From contig CAJULY010000007.1 in NCBI GenBank assembly GCA_910587185.1, positions 1-64,000 of the forward strand: a DNA stretch of 64,000 nucleotides. The letters run 5' to 3'. Numbering within the stretch: position 1 is the first letter of the stretch; each line of letters starts with the position of its first letter. This stretch comes from an uncultured Muribaculaceae bacterium. Its GTDB lineage: Bacteria; Bacteroidota; Bacteroidia; Bacteroidales; Muribaculaceae. Under the pieces are notes generated by a model. That model saw nothing but the letters and a program-made list of their open reading frames with translations, did not search any database and had not been told where the DNA came from. Both the position numbers and the translations under genes were made by a program. Positions 44,940 to 53,246 of the stretch are shown here, in pieces.

Positions 44940-46793
44940 ATGTTAGCAGAAACAAGCATAAAAAACTTGGATAAAGTGGTGATCCGTTTCTCCGGCGACT
45001 CCGGCGACGGCATGCAGCTCGTGGGAAACATCTTCACCAACGTATCCGCCGGACTGGGCAACGAAGTTTCCACCTTCCCCGACTATCCGGCAGAAATCCG
45101 CGCTCCGCAGGGCTCGCTCGGAGGAGTCAGCGGCTTTCAGGTAAGCGTAGGAACCGACGTACACACCCCGGGTGACAAATGCGACGTGCTGGTGGCCATG
45201 AACCCAGCGGCACTGAAGCAGAACGTGCGTCACCTCAAAAAAGGAGGCGTCATCATCGTGGATATCGACTCCTTCAAGGAGGCCGATCTCAAAAAGGCGA
45301 AATTCGCCACCGACGAACCGTTCAAGGAACTGGGCATCAACGAAGAGCAGCTTCTGATGGTCCCCGTCACCTCAATGACCAAAGCGGCCCTCGCCGACAG
45401 CGGCCTTGACAACAAGGCGGTTACGAAATGCCGCAACTTCTTCGCCCTCGGCCTTGTCTGCTGGCTCTTCGACCGTCCGATGGCGAGCGTGGATCATTTC
45501 ATCAAAAAGAAATTCGCCCGCAAGCCGGCCGTCTATGAAGCCAACTCCAAGGTTCTCCGCGCAGGCTACGACTACGGAGCTAACACCCATTCGTCGGTAA
45601 CGACTTACCGCATCGAGTCGAAGGAAGCGCGTCCGGGCGTCTATACGGACATCAACGGCAACACCGCCACCGCATGGGGTCTCATCATGGCCTCTGAGAA
45701 GAGCGGCCGTCCGCTTTTCCTCGGCAGCTATCCCATCACCCCGGCCACCGATATTCTCCATGAACTCGCCAAGCGCAAGGACCTCGGAGTTAAAGCCGTC
45801 CAGATGGAAGACGAGATAGCCGGCGTGTGCTCGGCCATCGGCGCCTCATTTGGCGGAAATCTCGGAGTAACCTCCACCTCGGGCCCCGGCCTGGCGCTCA
45901 AGAGCGAAGGCATAGGCCTCGCCGTCATGGCAGAACTTCCTCTGGTAGTGATCGACGTGCAGCGCGGCGGCCCCTCAACCGGCCTCCCCACCAAGACCGA
46001 GCAGACCGACCTGATGCAGGCCCTCTACGGACGCAACGGCGAATCGCCCGTGGCCGTAGTTGCACCCGTTTCGCCCACCGACTGCTTCACCATGGCTTTC
46101 GAGGCGGCACGCATCGCCCTGGAGCACATGACTCCTGTCATCCTTCTGACCGACGCTTTCATAGGCAACGGCGCTTCGGCATGGCGCATACCTGATGACG
46201 ACGAATATCCCGAAATAAAACCGCCTTATCTGCCGGCCGAACGACTGGCACAGGGCGGCTGGCAGCCCTACGAACGCTGCGGCGAGAACCAGATACGCTA
46301 CTGGGCCATCCCCGGCACCGAAGGCGCCATGCACCGCATCGGCGGTCTTGAAAAAGACTACACGACCGGCGCGCTGAGCAACGATCCGGTCAACCACGAG
46401 AGAATGATCATGACACGCCGCGAGAAAATAGCCCGCATAGCCGACGACATACCCGCGCTCGAAGTTATCGGACCGGAGGACGCCGACGTTCTTCTGATGG
46501 GCTGGGGGGGCACATACGGCCATCTGCGCACAGCCGCCACCGAGCTCAACGCCCAAGGCAAAAAAGTGGCTTTCGCCCAGTTGCGCTACATCAATCCCCT
46601 ACCCGCCAACACCGGCGAGGTCCTCTCGCGCTTCGGCACAGTCATAGTTGCCGAACTCAACACAGGCATGCTGGCCGATTATCTACAGGCCAAGTTCCCG
46701 AAAACGGAAATCAAACGCATTAACAAAATCCAGGGTCAGCCGTTCCTTGCCGAGGAAGTGGTCGAGGCCGTCAACAACATAATAGGAGAATAG
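44940..46793 (+). CDS. korA: 2-oxoacid:acceptor oxidoreductase subunit alpha (KorA type)
   Basis: 617 residues: an N-terminal gamma domain (about 1-190, 'VIRFSGDSGDGMQLVGNIF') fused to the alpha domain (about 210-617, 'GSYPITPATDILHELAK', 'STSGPGLALKSEGIGLA', 'VDVQRGGPSTGLPTKTEQ'-like). This is the KorA layout of anaerobic 2-oxoglutarate:ferredoxin oxidoreductases, which make succinyl-CoA and reduced ferredoxin (or the reverse). The beta subunit gene follows by 2 bp. TAAATTTG at 44863-44870 is the likely -7 box. Confidence 0.93.
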   Translation: MLAETSIKNLDKVVIRFSGDSGDGMQLVGNIFTNVSAGLGNEVSTFPDYPAEIRAPQGSLGGVSGFQVSVGTDVHTPGDKCDVLVAMNPAALKQNVRHLKKGGVIIVDIDSFKEADLKKAKFATDEPFKELGINEEQLLMVPVTSMTKAALADSGLDNKAVTKCRNFFALGLVCWLFDRPMASVDHFIKKKFARKPAVYEANSKVLRAGYDYGANTHSSVTTYRIESKEARPGVYTDINGNTATAWGLIMASEKSGRPLFLGSYPITPATDILHELAKRKDLGVKAVQMEDEIAGVCSAIGASFGGNLGVTSTSGPGLALKSEGIGLAVMAELPLVVIDVQRGGPSTGLPTKTEQTDLMQALYGRNGESPVAVVAPVSPTDCFTMAFEAARIALEHMTPVILLTDAFIGNGASAWRIPDDDEYPEIKPPYLPAERLAQGGWQPYERCGENQIRYWAIPGTEGAMHRIGGLEKDYTTGALSNDPVNHERMIMTRREKIARIADDIPALEVIGPEDADVLLMGWGGTYGHLRTAATELNAQGKKVAFAQLRYINPLPANTGEVLSRFGTVIVAELNTGMLADYLQAKFPKTEIKRINKIQGQPFLAEEVVEAVNNIIGE

Positions 46794-46795
46794 CC

Positions 46796-47812
46796 ATGCA
46801 AGACTCTATCACATACACAGCCGCCGACTTCAAAAGCGACCAGCCCGTGCGCTGGTGTCCCGGTTGCGGAGACCACGCAATCATCAACTCACTCCAGAAG
46901 ACCATGGCTGCTCTGGGCGTTCCGCCCCATCAGACAGCCGTCATTTCCGGCATCGGATGCTCAAGCCGTCTGCCTTACTACATGAACGCCTACGGCTTCC
47001 ACACCATCCATGGCCGCGCCGCAGCCGTAGCCACCGGCTTCAAACTCGCCAATCCCGACATGACCGTCTGGCAGATTTCGGGCGACGGCGACGGTCTCGC
47101 CATCGGAGGCAACCACTTCATCCACGCCGTGCGCCGCAACATCGACATCAATATCCTGTTGCTCAACAACAAGATCTACGGTCTTACGAAAGGCCAGTAC
47201 TCACCTACGTCGGCCCGCGGTTTCGTCTCCAAGTCGTCGCCCTACGGAACGACTGAAGATCCGTTCATTCCGGCCGAGCTCGTGTTCGGCGCACGCGGAA
47301 ACTTCTTCGGCCGGTCGATCGACGTCGAACTCGCCATCACACAGGAAGTGCTTCTCGCCGCCGGTCGCCACAAAGGCACCTCAGTGACGGAGATTCTCCA
47401 GAACTGCGTCATCTACAACAACGGCATCCACTCGCCCATCACCGACAAGGAATACCGCGCCGACCGCACGATTCATCTTGTCAACGGCGAAAAAATGCTT
47501 TTCGGCAAGGATAAGCGCAAGGGCCTCGTGCGCGACGGATTCCTGCTCAAGGCGGTCGATCTCGACAAGGACCCCTACACCATCGACGATGTTCTTGTCC
47601 ATGACTCACACACCCCCTCCAACTTCCTTCATCAGCAGCTCGCAATGATGGACGGCATGGAACTTCCCCTTGCCATAGGCATCATCCGCGATGTAGAGGC
47701 TCCGGTCTATAACGAGGAGGTGGAGCGTCAGGTACGCGAAGTGCAGGCCGCCCACGGCTTCGACTCGCTCCGCTCGATGATTCTCGCCGGCGACACCTGG
47801 GAAGTGAAATAA
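46796..47812 (+). CDS. korB: 2-oxoacid:acceptor oxidoreductase subunit beta (KorB type)
   Basis: 338 residues carrying the thiamine diphosphate site: 'RWCPGCGDHAIINSL' at the start and 'SGDGDGLAIGGNHFIHAVRRN...LLNNKIYGLTKGQYSPTS', the GDG-x-NN type TPP motif. It has no separate ferredoxin-like CxxCxxC cluster domain and no delta subunit is adjacent, as usual for two-gene KorAB. It acts in the cytoplasm with KorA. A hairpin terminator follows. Confidence 0.93.
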   Translation: MQDSITYTAADFKSDQPVRWCPGCGDHAIINSLQKTMAALGVPPHQTAVISGIGCSSRLPYYMNAYGFHTIHGRAAAVATGFKLANPDMTVWQISGDGDGLAIGGNHFIHAVRRNIDINILLLNNKIYGLTKGQYSPTSARGFVSKSSPYGTTEDPFIPAELVFGARGNFFGRSIDVELAITQEVLLAAGRHKGTSVTEILQNCVIYNNGIHSPITDKEYRADRTIHLVNGEKMLFGKDKRKGLVRDGFLLKAVDLDKDPYTIDDVLVHDSHTPSNFLHQQLAMMDGMELPLAIGIIRDVEAPVYNEEVERQVREVQAAHGFDSLRSMILAGDTWEVK

Positions 47813-47844
47813 CTTTCCGCTCCGCCGCATAACATCCATAAAGT

Positions 47845-47887
47845 AACTGCGTCGTGAATGATTTCCATTCCGGCGCAGTTGTTTTTT
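47845..47887 (+). terminator. Terminator of korAB
   Basis: AACTGCG (47845-47851) pairs with CGCAGTT (47874-47880), with inner GAATG/CATTC pairing, followed by a run of six T. Confidence 0.8.
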
Positions 47888-47923
47888 ATCAATCGGGAGC
47901 CAAATTAAGCAGATGAGTGAGGA

Positions 47924-48772
47924 TCAGTAGTCGGAGAAGATACGGGGCTTGATGACGATGCCTACGCGAAACATGTTGTGGAATTTCTTGTATTCGAGGA
48001 GTCCTTCGCCATATCCGTTGTAATATTGGGCGAACAGATATTGGTTCTCGCCTTTGAAGAGACGATAGTTCAGTTCGACAATGGTATTGTAGTTGAGCGA
48101 CCAGCCGCGCCGCTTCACCAGAATGACAGCCGCGCCAAAACGCCGGTTTGCGGAAAAAAACTGCGTACCCATCTGATATATGCCCGAATAGTCGAGAATG
48201 TCGCGGTTTTCGCCGCCATCGACTATGGGAATCCAGAATTTGCCGTGGACCACGAAGTTGGGGTCGATCATAATACTTCCTCCGAGGGAAATTTTGTTCC
48301 ACGAGCGGGACTGTACGCCGTCGCGTCCGTTGCTTTCATGCTCGGCAAGAAGGCTGAGCTTGCCTATGAAACGGTTTTTCACGAAAAGCGGTTTCACCAG
48401 CCCTATGCCGGGGTTGAAGTTCATGTCGGTCATGGGCAAAGATTTCTCAAGCACGTTCCAGAACACCTTCTGTGTATAGAACAGAAACAGGTATGTTCCC
48501 CAGGGCAATGTGCTTTTGGTCAGTCGCTGGGCTATGGATATCTGGAACTTCACATTTGAGTTGTGGCGCGTCGGCCGGTGATTGACCGGGACACCGAAGG
48601 TGAAATAATTGTCTTTATATATACCGAAATAGGGCTGGTTGTCAAATTCGCGGCGCAGGCTATCGGTGTTGAACGTCAGGCTGTCGGGGGCCGCTATCTG
48701 AGCGGCTGCCGGAAGATTACATAGCAGAAAGAGGATGCAAGGAAGAATTCTGTAAAAGGCTATATGCTTCAT
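47924..48772 (-). CDS. pldA: Outer-membrane phospholipase A1
   Basis: 282 residues from the ATG at 48772 (MKHIAFYRILP); the ORF extends 12 codons upstream, but TAACTTTG ends 5 bases before this ATG. Signal peptide 1-25 (ending AAAQI) and a beta-barrel body ending in tyrosine. The catalytic triad has the E. coli OMPLA spacing: H145 and S147 in 'EHESNGRDG' and N159 in 'SRSWNK'. It hydrolyses phospholipids that reach the outer leaflet when the outer membrane is disturbed. Its promoter region is one copy of the 79-bp repeat that continues upstream. Confidence 0.9.
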   Translation of the reverse strand: MKHIAFYRILPCILFLLCNLPAAAQIAAPDSLTFNTDSLRREFDNQPYFGIYKDNYFTFGVPVNHRPTRHNSNVKFQISIAQRLTKSTLPWGTYLFLFYTQKVFWNVLEKSLPMTDMNFNPGIGLVKPLFVKNRFIGKLSLLAEHESNGRDGVQSRSWNKISLGGSIMIDPNFVVHGKFWIPIVDGGENRDILDYSGIYQMGTQFFSANRRFGAAVILVKRRGWSLNYNTIVELNYRLFKGENQYLFAQYYNGYGEGLLEYKKFHNMFRVGIVIKPRIFSDY

Positions 48773-48780
48773 GGGTGCAA

Positions 48781-48859
48781 AGTTAAGCACTCGCCGATGA
48801 TTTTCCAAGAAGAAATTGTGTCACTTTCGGTGGTTTTTCTTGCTCATCTTGTCTGAGTT
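48781..48859. repeat. 79-bp direct repeat, left copy
   Basis: Identical over all 79 bases to 50436-50514. It contains most of the -7 box of pldA (TAACTTTG on the minus strand, 48785-48778), so pldA is driven from this copy. Confidence 0.95.
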
Positions 48860-48877
48860 TATAATAACGGAAGAGGT

Positions 48878-50242
48878 TCATTTATCCACAATCAGTCCAA
48901 TGGCATAAATCGGCACAATGGAAATTATGCGGGAAAAATCTCCATCGTCATACGTCAGGACACCGAAATTTTCCAGAGATGTCCTTATCGCTTTTTCAAT
49001 ATGTTTCCTGTTCATAAAGAGCCGCAGACTCTTCATTTTTCCGCTGGTACCAGATTTTACCTCAACCGGAAGCACTTGCATCTCACGCGCAACGATATAA
49101 TCGACCTCCGATGTGGTTCCTTTATCGAGATTTTCCCAATAGTAAAGTTCATATCCGTGTCTGGAATTCGATGCTTTCACCAGTTCCCAGCCTACGGAGA
49201 GTTCCGCAAGCTTTCCTTTATTCACAAGATCAGCCTCGGATCCGGCCACAATCATCTCCGTCAGGGGCTTCGAACCACCGAAATCAAGATCAAGCACACG
49301 CAATAGAAGTCCGCTGTCGAGATACAGATATTTTGTGAATTTATGATTTACTTCCGCTCCAAGAGGCATGCCGTTAGCCGCAGTGTAGCGGACAGGCTTC
49401 ACTATGCCAGCACTGACAAGCATGTCCAACGAACGTTTCACTTCTTCAGCGGGATAAGCGCCCGATACCTTACTGTACATAAACTTCTGACCGGTCTGGG
49501 CTATCACGCTTTGAAGAGTATTCTTCAGAACCTCCGGACTGATTTTTTTGCTGTATTTCGTGAAATCATCATAATAAGTCTGCTGTATATCCGACAGTTC
49601 GTCAATACATTCCTGATAATTCCTGGTCTCTACCCATGCCCTGACGCTCGCAGGCATGCCGCCGACCAAAAGAAATGTACGATAGGCACCGACAAGCTCC
49701 TTATGCAAAGCCTCGAAAAGGGGTTTCCGCGCAGATGCCTTTTCTATCGCTTCCACCCACTCATCTTTACCGATAGCGCTGAGGAATTCATTGAAGGACA
49801 AGGGATACATAAAAATCGAGCTGACACGGCCCACCCCATACGCCGGCATGTTTTTCAATGAGAACTCCAGAAGAGAACCGGCGGCAATCACATGCAATTC
49901 CGGCAGATTCTCTTTAAAAAACCACAGGGATTTCAACGCCGATTCACACGCCTGCACCTCATCAAAAAACAGAAGCGTCTCACCGGGTATTACAGGTGTT
50001 GAATACAGCACACTCAACCTTTCACACAACACGTCAACGTCATATTCCTGTTCAAATAAACTCGCGACATTTCTATGCATTTCAAAGTTTATCTCAATAA
50101 AGTATCTGAAACTTCGGGCAAAGTTCCGGATAGAACTTGACTTGCCGATTTGTCTCGCCCCTCTGACCAGCAGCGGTTTCCGGTTGCGGCTCTCTTTCCA
50201 TTCAAGAAGACGCTTGTCTATATTTCGTTTAAAATATGCCAT
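48878..50242 (-). CDS. AAA ATPase with DUF4143 domain (AAA_14)
   Basis: 454 residues. Walker A 'GARQIGKSS' at 28-36 and Walker B 'LLFFDEVQ' are followed by 'HVIAAGSLLEF' (sensor 1) and the C-terminal DUF4143 domain (about 205-400), which holds a PD-(D/E)xK-like pattern: D in 'SEVDYIV' and 'VEVKSG'. These proteins are very common and multicopy in gut Bacteroidetes; their role is unsettled (some suggestion of nucleotide-dependent DNA or protein handling). The gene has its own promoter and lies alone between two identical 79-bp repeats, so it is an acquired unit. Its composition is more AT-rich than that of its neighbours. Confidence 0.92.
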   Translation of the reverse strand: MAYFKRNIDKRLLEWKESRNRKPLLVRGARQIGKSSSIRNFARSFRYFIEINFEMHRNVASLFEQEYDVDVLCERLSVLYSTPVIPGETLLFFDEVQACESALKSLWFFKENLPELHVIAAGSLLEFSLKNMPAYGVGRVSSIFMYPLSFNEFLSAIGKDEWVEAIEKASARKPLFEALHKELVGAYRTFLLVGGMPASVRAWVETRNYQECIDELSDIQQTYYDDFTKYSKKISPEVLKNTLQSVIAQTGQKFMYSKVSGAYPAEEVKRSLDMLVSAGIVKPVRYTAANGMPLGAEVNHKFTKYLYLDSGLLLRVLDLDFGGSKPLTEMIVAGSEADLVNKGKLAELSVGWELVKASNSRHGYELYYWENLDKGTTSEVDYIVAREMQVLPVEVKSGTSGKMKSLRLFMNRKHIEKAIRTSLENFGVLTYDDGDFSRIISIVPIYAIGLIVDK

Positions 50243-50270
50243 GGAATTATCCGTATTTCAATTCGCAACG

Positions 50271-50301
50271 CAAATATAGCCATAATCCGCATATTTACAA
50301 T
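50271..50301 (-). promoter_or_regulatory. Promoter of the DUF4143 ATPase gene
   Basis: Read on the minus strand: ATTG (50301-50298), 19 bp, TATATTTG (50278-50271), then about 28 bases to the ATG at 50242. Confidence 0.65.
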
Positions 50302-50435
50302 AGAATATAGACATAATTCGAAATAATAAAGAGGAATATTTTGGCCTATAAGCACAAAAACAAGAGGAATAAATCGCCTATTTTACAAAAAAGAAAGAGG
50401 AAAGTGGCAGAAAACATCAGGGATCACGCTTCTGG

Positions 50436-50514
50436 AGTTAAGCACTCGCCGATGATTTTCCAAGAAGAAATTGTGTCACTTTCGGTGGTTTTTCTTGCTC
50501 ATCTTGTCTGAGTT
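50436..50514. repeat. 79-bp direct repeat, right copy
   Basis: Identical to 48781-48859. The pldA -7 box is destroyed here (TAACTCCA). The gap 50243-50552 otherwise holds the ATPase promoter and AT-rich DNA. Confidence 0.95.
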
Positions 50515-50525
50515 GCCTATTTTTG
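50494..50525 (+). promoter_or_regulatory. Promoter of the lipoprotein gene at 50553
   Basis: CTTG (50494-50497) inside the right 79-bp repeat, 20 bp, TATTTTTG (50518-50525) just outside it. The left repeat copy has only the first half. Confidence 0.6.
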
Positions 50526-50552
50526 TGGAAACAACTCTAATCCGTTTGAAAA

Positions 50553-51572
50553 GTGAGACATTTCAGAATATTTCTTCTTATTCTCGGCATATCGCTCCTC
50601 CTGCCGGGCTGCGGCAAAAAACATGATTTCATAATCCAAGGCCAGATAGAAGGCATCGGGATGCGTACGGTCACAGCCACCTATTATTCGGCCGGAGGTC
50701 TCAAACGAGTCTCGACTATGGCCATGGACAACAAGTTCGCTCTCAAAGGCGAAGCGCCACGGCCTACTCTGATCACTCTCGCTCTCAGCGACGGCACCCC
50801 GCTGGCAACCCTTATAGCCGAAAACGGCGACAAGCTCACGGTCACGGGCGACCTCGCGGCGCCATTGGCCATAAAGACTGAAGGGAACAGCGAATCGGAG
50901 GATATATCGGAGTGGGTCAACGACAACGCTTCGGTTATCCAGAGCCGCAATGCGGAAGCGATCAACAAGGCTGTGGCCGAATGGGTTGGGAAACACCGCT
51001 CAAGCAAGGCATCGACAGCGCTCATGGTGACATATTTCCAGACTCCGGGCTATGAACGGCTTGCCGACTCGCTGATGACTCTGCTCAGCAGCGGGGCCCG
51101 CGCGCCGGAGGTGGTGCAGAATTTCACCGGGGTGCTCTCCTCTCAGCTTGGCGAGGCGGCATCGATGGAGGTTCCGGGGCTGTACCTTTATGATTCGACG
51201 GATTCCGTCATAAATTTCAATCCTCACCAGTCGAAAGCGTTGCTGCTCTGTTTCATGAATGACAGCAGGACGGCCCGCGACTCCGTGGGAGTGCAGATTC
51301 GACGCCTCATGGCCAGCTACCCAGATGCGCGTTTCAAGGCCGTGGAGATTTCAACCGCGGCCGACTCGGCAAGCTGGCGCAACTCCATAGCCGGCGATTC
51401 GGCCACATGGAGACTGACCTGGGCTCCGGGTACTATAGCATCGGCCTCAATCAGAAAACTCGCGATACCGCGAATGTCATTCTTCATTGTGGCGGACTCA
51501 GCCGGCTCACAGATCTACCGCGGAGCGTCAATCACGGCGGCTGCGGCTGTCATCGACAAGAAATTCAAATAA
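50553..51572 (+). CDS. Lipoprotein with DUF4369-like N-terminal domain
   Basis: 339 residues starting with GTG at 50553. This start is needed because it alone gives the lipoprotein signal (RHFRIFLLILGISLLLPGC, lipobox LPGC, Cys20). Residues about 27-115 resemble DUF4369 ('FIIQGQIEGIGMRTVTATYY', 'ITLALSDGTPLATLIAENGDKLTVTGD'), the domain often found before a thioredoxin fold in Bacteroidetes. The C-terminal part (about 225-339, 'SKALLLCFMNDSRTARDSV', 'IPRMSFFIVADSAGSQIYRG') has a thioredoxin-like outline but no CxxC, so no redox activity is expected. The function is unknown. Confidence 0.75.
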   Translation: MRHFRIFLLILGISLLLPGCGKKHDFIIQGQIEGIGMRTVTATYYSAGGLKRVSTMAMDNKFALKGEAPRPTLITLALSDGTPLATLIAENGDKLTVTGDLAAPLAIKTEGNSESEDISEWVNDNASVIQSRNAEAINKAVAEWVGKHRSSKASTALMVTYFQTPGYERLADSLMTLLSSGARAPEVVQNFTGVLSSQLGEAASMEVPGLYLYDSTDSVINFNPHQSKALLLCFMNDSRTARDSVGVQIRRLMASYPDARFKAVEISTAADSASWRNSIAGDSATWRLTWAPGTIASASIRKLAIPRMSFFIVADSAGSQIYRGASITAAAAVIDKKFK

Positions 51573-51593
51573 CAACCCCTAACCATACCGGCC

Positions 51594-53156
51594 ATGCTTG
51601 TCAAGACCTACGGGGCCGCGGTGCAAGGCATCGACGCCATCCGGATAACCATTGAAGCCGTCGCGTCGCCCGGAACCATGTTCAACATGGTCGGACTCGC
51701 CGACACCGCCGTCAGGGAAAGCTACCAGCGCATCATGGCCGCCGTGGGCCAGAGCGGCTACGAGTTCCCACGGTTCAGAATAGTGGTCAATCTTTCGCCG
51801 GCCGACGTCAAGAAAGAGGGAGCGGCCTACGACCTGCCCATAGCGATAGCGATTCTCGCGGCATCGGGCCGCATATCAGTGGCCGGCGCCGGCGACTATA
51901 TGATCATGGGCGAACTGTCGCTCGACGGATCGGTGTTGCCCATACGCGGCGTGCTCCCCATGGCCATTCTCGCCCGCAAGCTCGGATTCAAGGGAATGAT
52001 CGTGCCGGAAGCCAATGCGACGGAAGCAGCCGTTGTCAACAATCTGGAAGTTTATGGAGCAAGTTCGCTGCGGCAGGTCATAGAATTCCTCGAAGGCACC
52101 TCGACGATGGATCAGACCGTCGTTGACACACGGGCGGAATTCGCGGCCGAATGCACTTCGTTTGACTTCGATTTCTCAGAAGTCAAGGGCCAGACGCTTG
52201 TCAAACGCGCCTTTGAAGTGGCCTGCGCCGGCGGTCACAACATTCTTCTCGTAGGGCCTCCGGGATCGGGTAAATCCATGATGGCCAAACGTCTCCCCTC
52301 GATACTTCCGCCGCTGTCGCTCTCCGAGGCTCTCGAGACTACAAAGATCCATTCAGTCGCGGGCCGGCTAAAACGCGGCGCCAAACTGATGACGCAGCGG
52401 CCTTTCCGGTCGCCGCACCACACCATTTCACCCGTGGCTCTTGTGGGCGGCGGCTCCAACCCTATGCCGGGAGAGATCTCCCTCGCCAACAACGGGATTC
52501 TTTTCATGGACGAATTTCCTGAATTCAGCCGCCCCGTCCTTGAGGTTCTCCGTCAGCCGCTGGAGGATCATCACATCTCCATTTCCCGCGCGAAATATTC
52601 AATCGACTATCCGGCCTCGTTCATGCTTGTGGCCTCTATGAATCCGTGTCCGTGCGGCTACTACAACCATCCGTCGAAAGAGTGTCAGTGTCCTCCGGGA
52701 GCCGTGCGAAAATACCTCAACCGCATCTCCGGTCCGCTCCTTGACCGCATAGACCTGCAGGTGGAGATCCAGCCGGTTCCATTCGAAGCGATCGCTTCGG
52801 CCGAGGACGGGGAACCATCGGCAAAGATACGTGAGCGTGTTGTCCGTGCAAGGCGCATACAGCAGGAACGGTTCAAAAACGAGCCGGGAATCCACTGCAA
52901 TGCCCGCATGAACTCGCGGTTGCTCAAGATTCACGCGCCGCTGAGCGATGAATGTCTTGAAATTCTCCGGCAGGCAATGGAGAAATTCGACATGAGCGCC
53001 CGCGCATACGACCGCATCCTGAAGGTTGCGCGCACGATAGCCGACCTCGACGACTCAGCCGAGATTCGCCCGGCCCACATACGCGAGGCCATCTCCTACC
53101 GCAACCTCGACCGCTCCTCCTGGGGTGCCTCCTCCGCCGCTCCCCTCCCCTTCTGA
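51594..53156 (+). CDS. comM: YifB/ComM family Mg-chelatase-like AAA+ ATPase
   Basis: 520 residues. The N-terminal ChlI-type domain (1-170, 'GLADTAVRESYQRIMAAV', 'VVNLSPADVKKEGAAYDLPIA'), the AAA+ core with Walker A 'GPPGSGKSMMAKRLPSILPP', Walker B 'NNGILFMDEFPEF', the cysteine cluster 'NPCPCGYYNHPSKECQCPP' and the C-terminal lid are all present. ComM is a hexameric helicase that promotes branch migration during natural transformation; the family is broadly conserved and may act in recombination generally. It is 21 bp after the lipoprotein gene. Confidence 0.93.
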   Translation: MLVKTYGAAVQGIDAIRITIEAVASPGTMFNMVGLADTAVRESYQRIMAAVGQSGYEFPRFRIVVNLSPADVKKEGAAYDLPIAIAILAASGRISVAGAGDYMIMGELSLDGSVLPIRGVLPMAILARKLGFKGMIVPEANATEAAVVNNLEVYGASSLRQVIEFLEGTSTMDQTVVDTRAEFAAECTSFDFDFSEVKGQTLVKRAFEVACAGGHNILLVGPPGSGKSMMAKRLPSILPPLSLSEALETTKIHSVAGRLKRGAKLMTQRPFRSPHHTISPVALVGGGSNPMPGEISLANNGILFMDEFPEFSRPVLEVLRQPLEDHHISISRAKYSIDYPASFMLVASMNPCPCGYYNHPSKECQCPPGAVRKYLNRISGPLLDRIDLQVEIQPVPFEAIASAEDGEPSAKIRERVVRARRIQQERFKNEPGIHCNARMNSRLLKIHAPLSDECLEILRQAMEKFDMSARAYDRILKVARTIADLDDSAEIRPAHIREAISYRNLDRSSWGASSAAPLPF

Positions 53157-53173
53157 CACTCCTCGTCAATCCT

Positions 53174-53227
53174 CGCTGAAGCTCGGAGCAAAAACAAAAA
53201 TTTTTGTCTCGGCTTTGAGCTTTAGCG
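53174..53227. repeat. Long hairpin upstream of the RAYT gene
   Basis: CGCTGAAGCTC (53174-53184) pairs with GAGCTTTAGCG (53217-53227), around an inner palindrome ACAAAAATTTTTGT. It lies between comM and the RAYT gene and could be a terminator or a REP-type substrate. It does not resemble the hairpins at 35399 and 35573. Confidence 0.6.
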
Positions 53228-53246
53228 AAAAACCTTAGTCTCGACC

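Noticed and set aside
48860..50435. Classical transposon around the DUF4143 ATPase
   Set aside because: No terminal inverted repeats and no transposase were found at the inner edges of the 79-bp repeats.
53174..53227. Idea that the hairpin before the RAYT gene is the same REP family as the element at 35325
   Set aside because: The sequences do not match; any link between this RAYT and the REPIN-like element is only a hypothesis.
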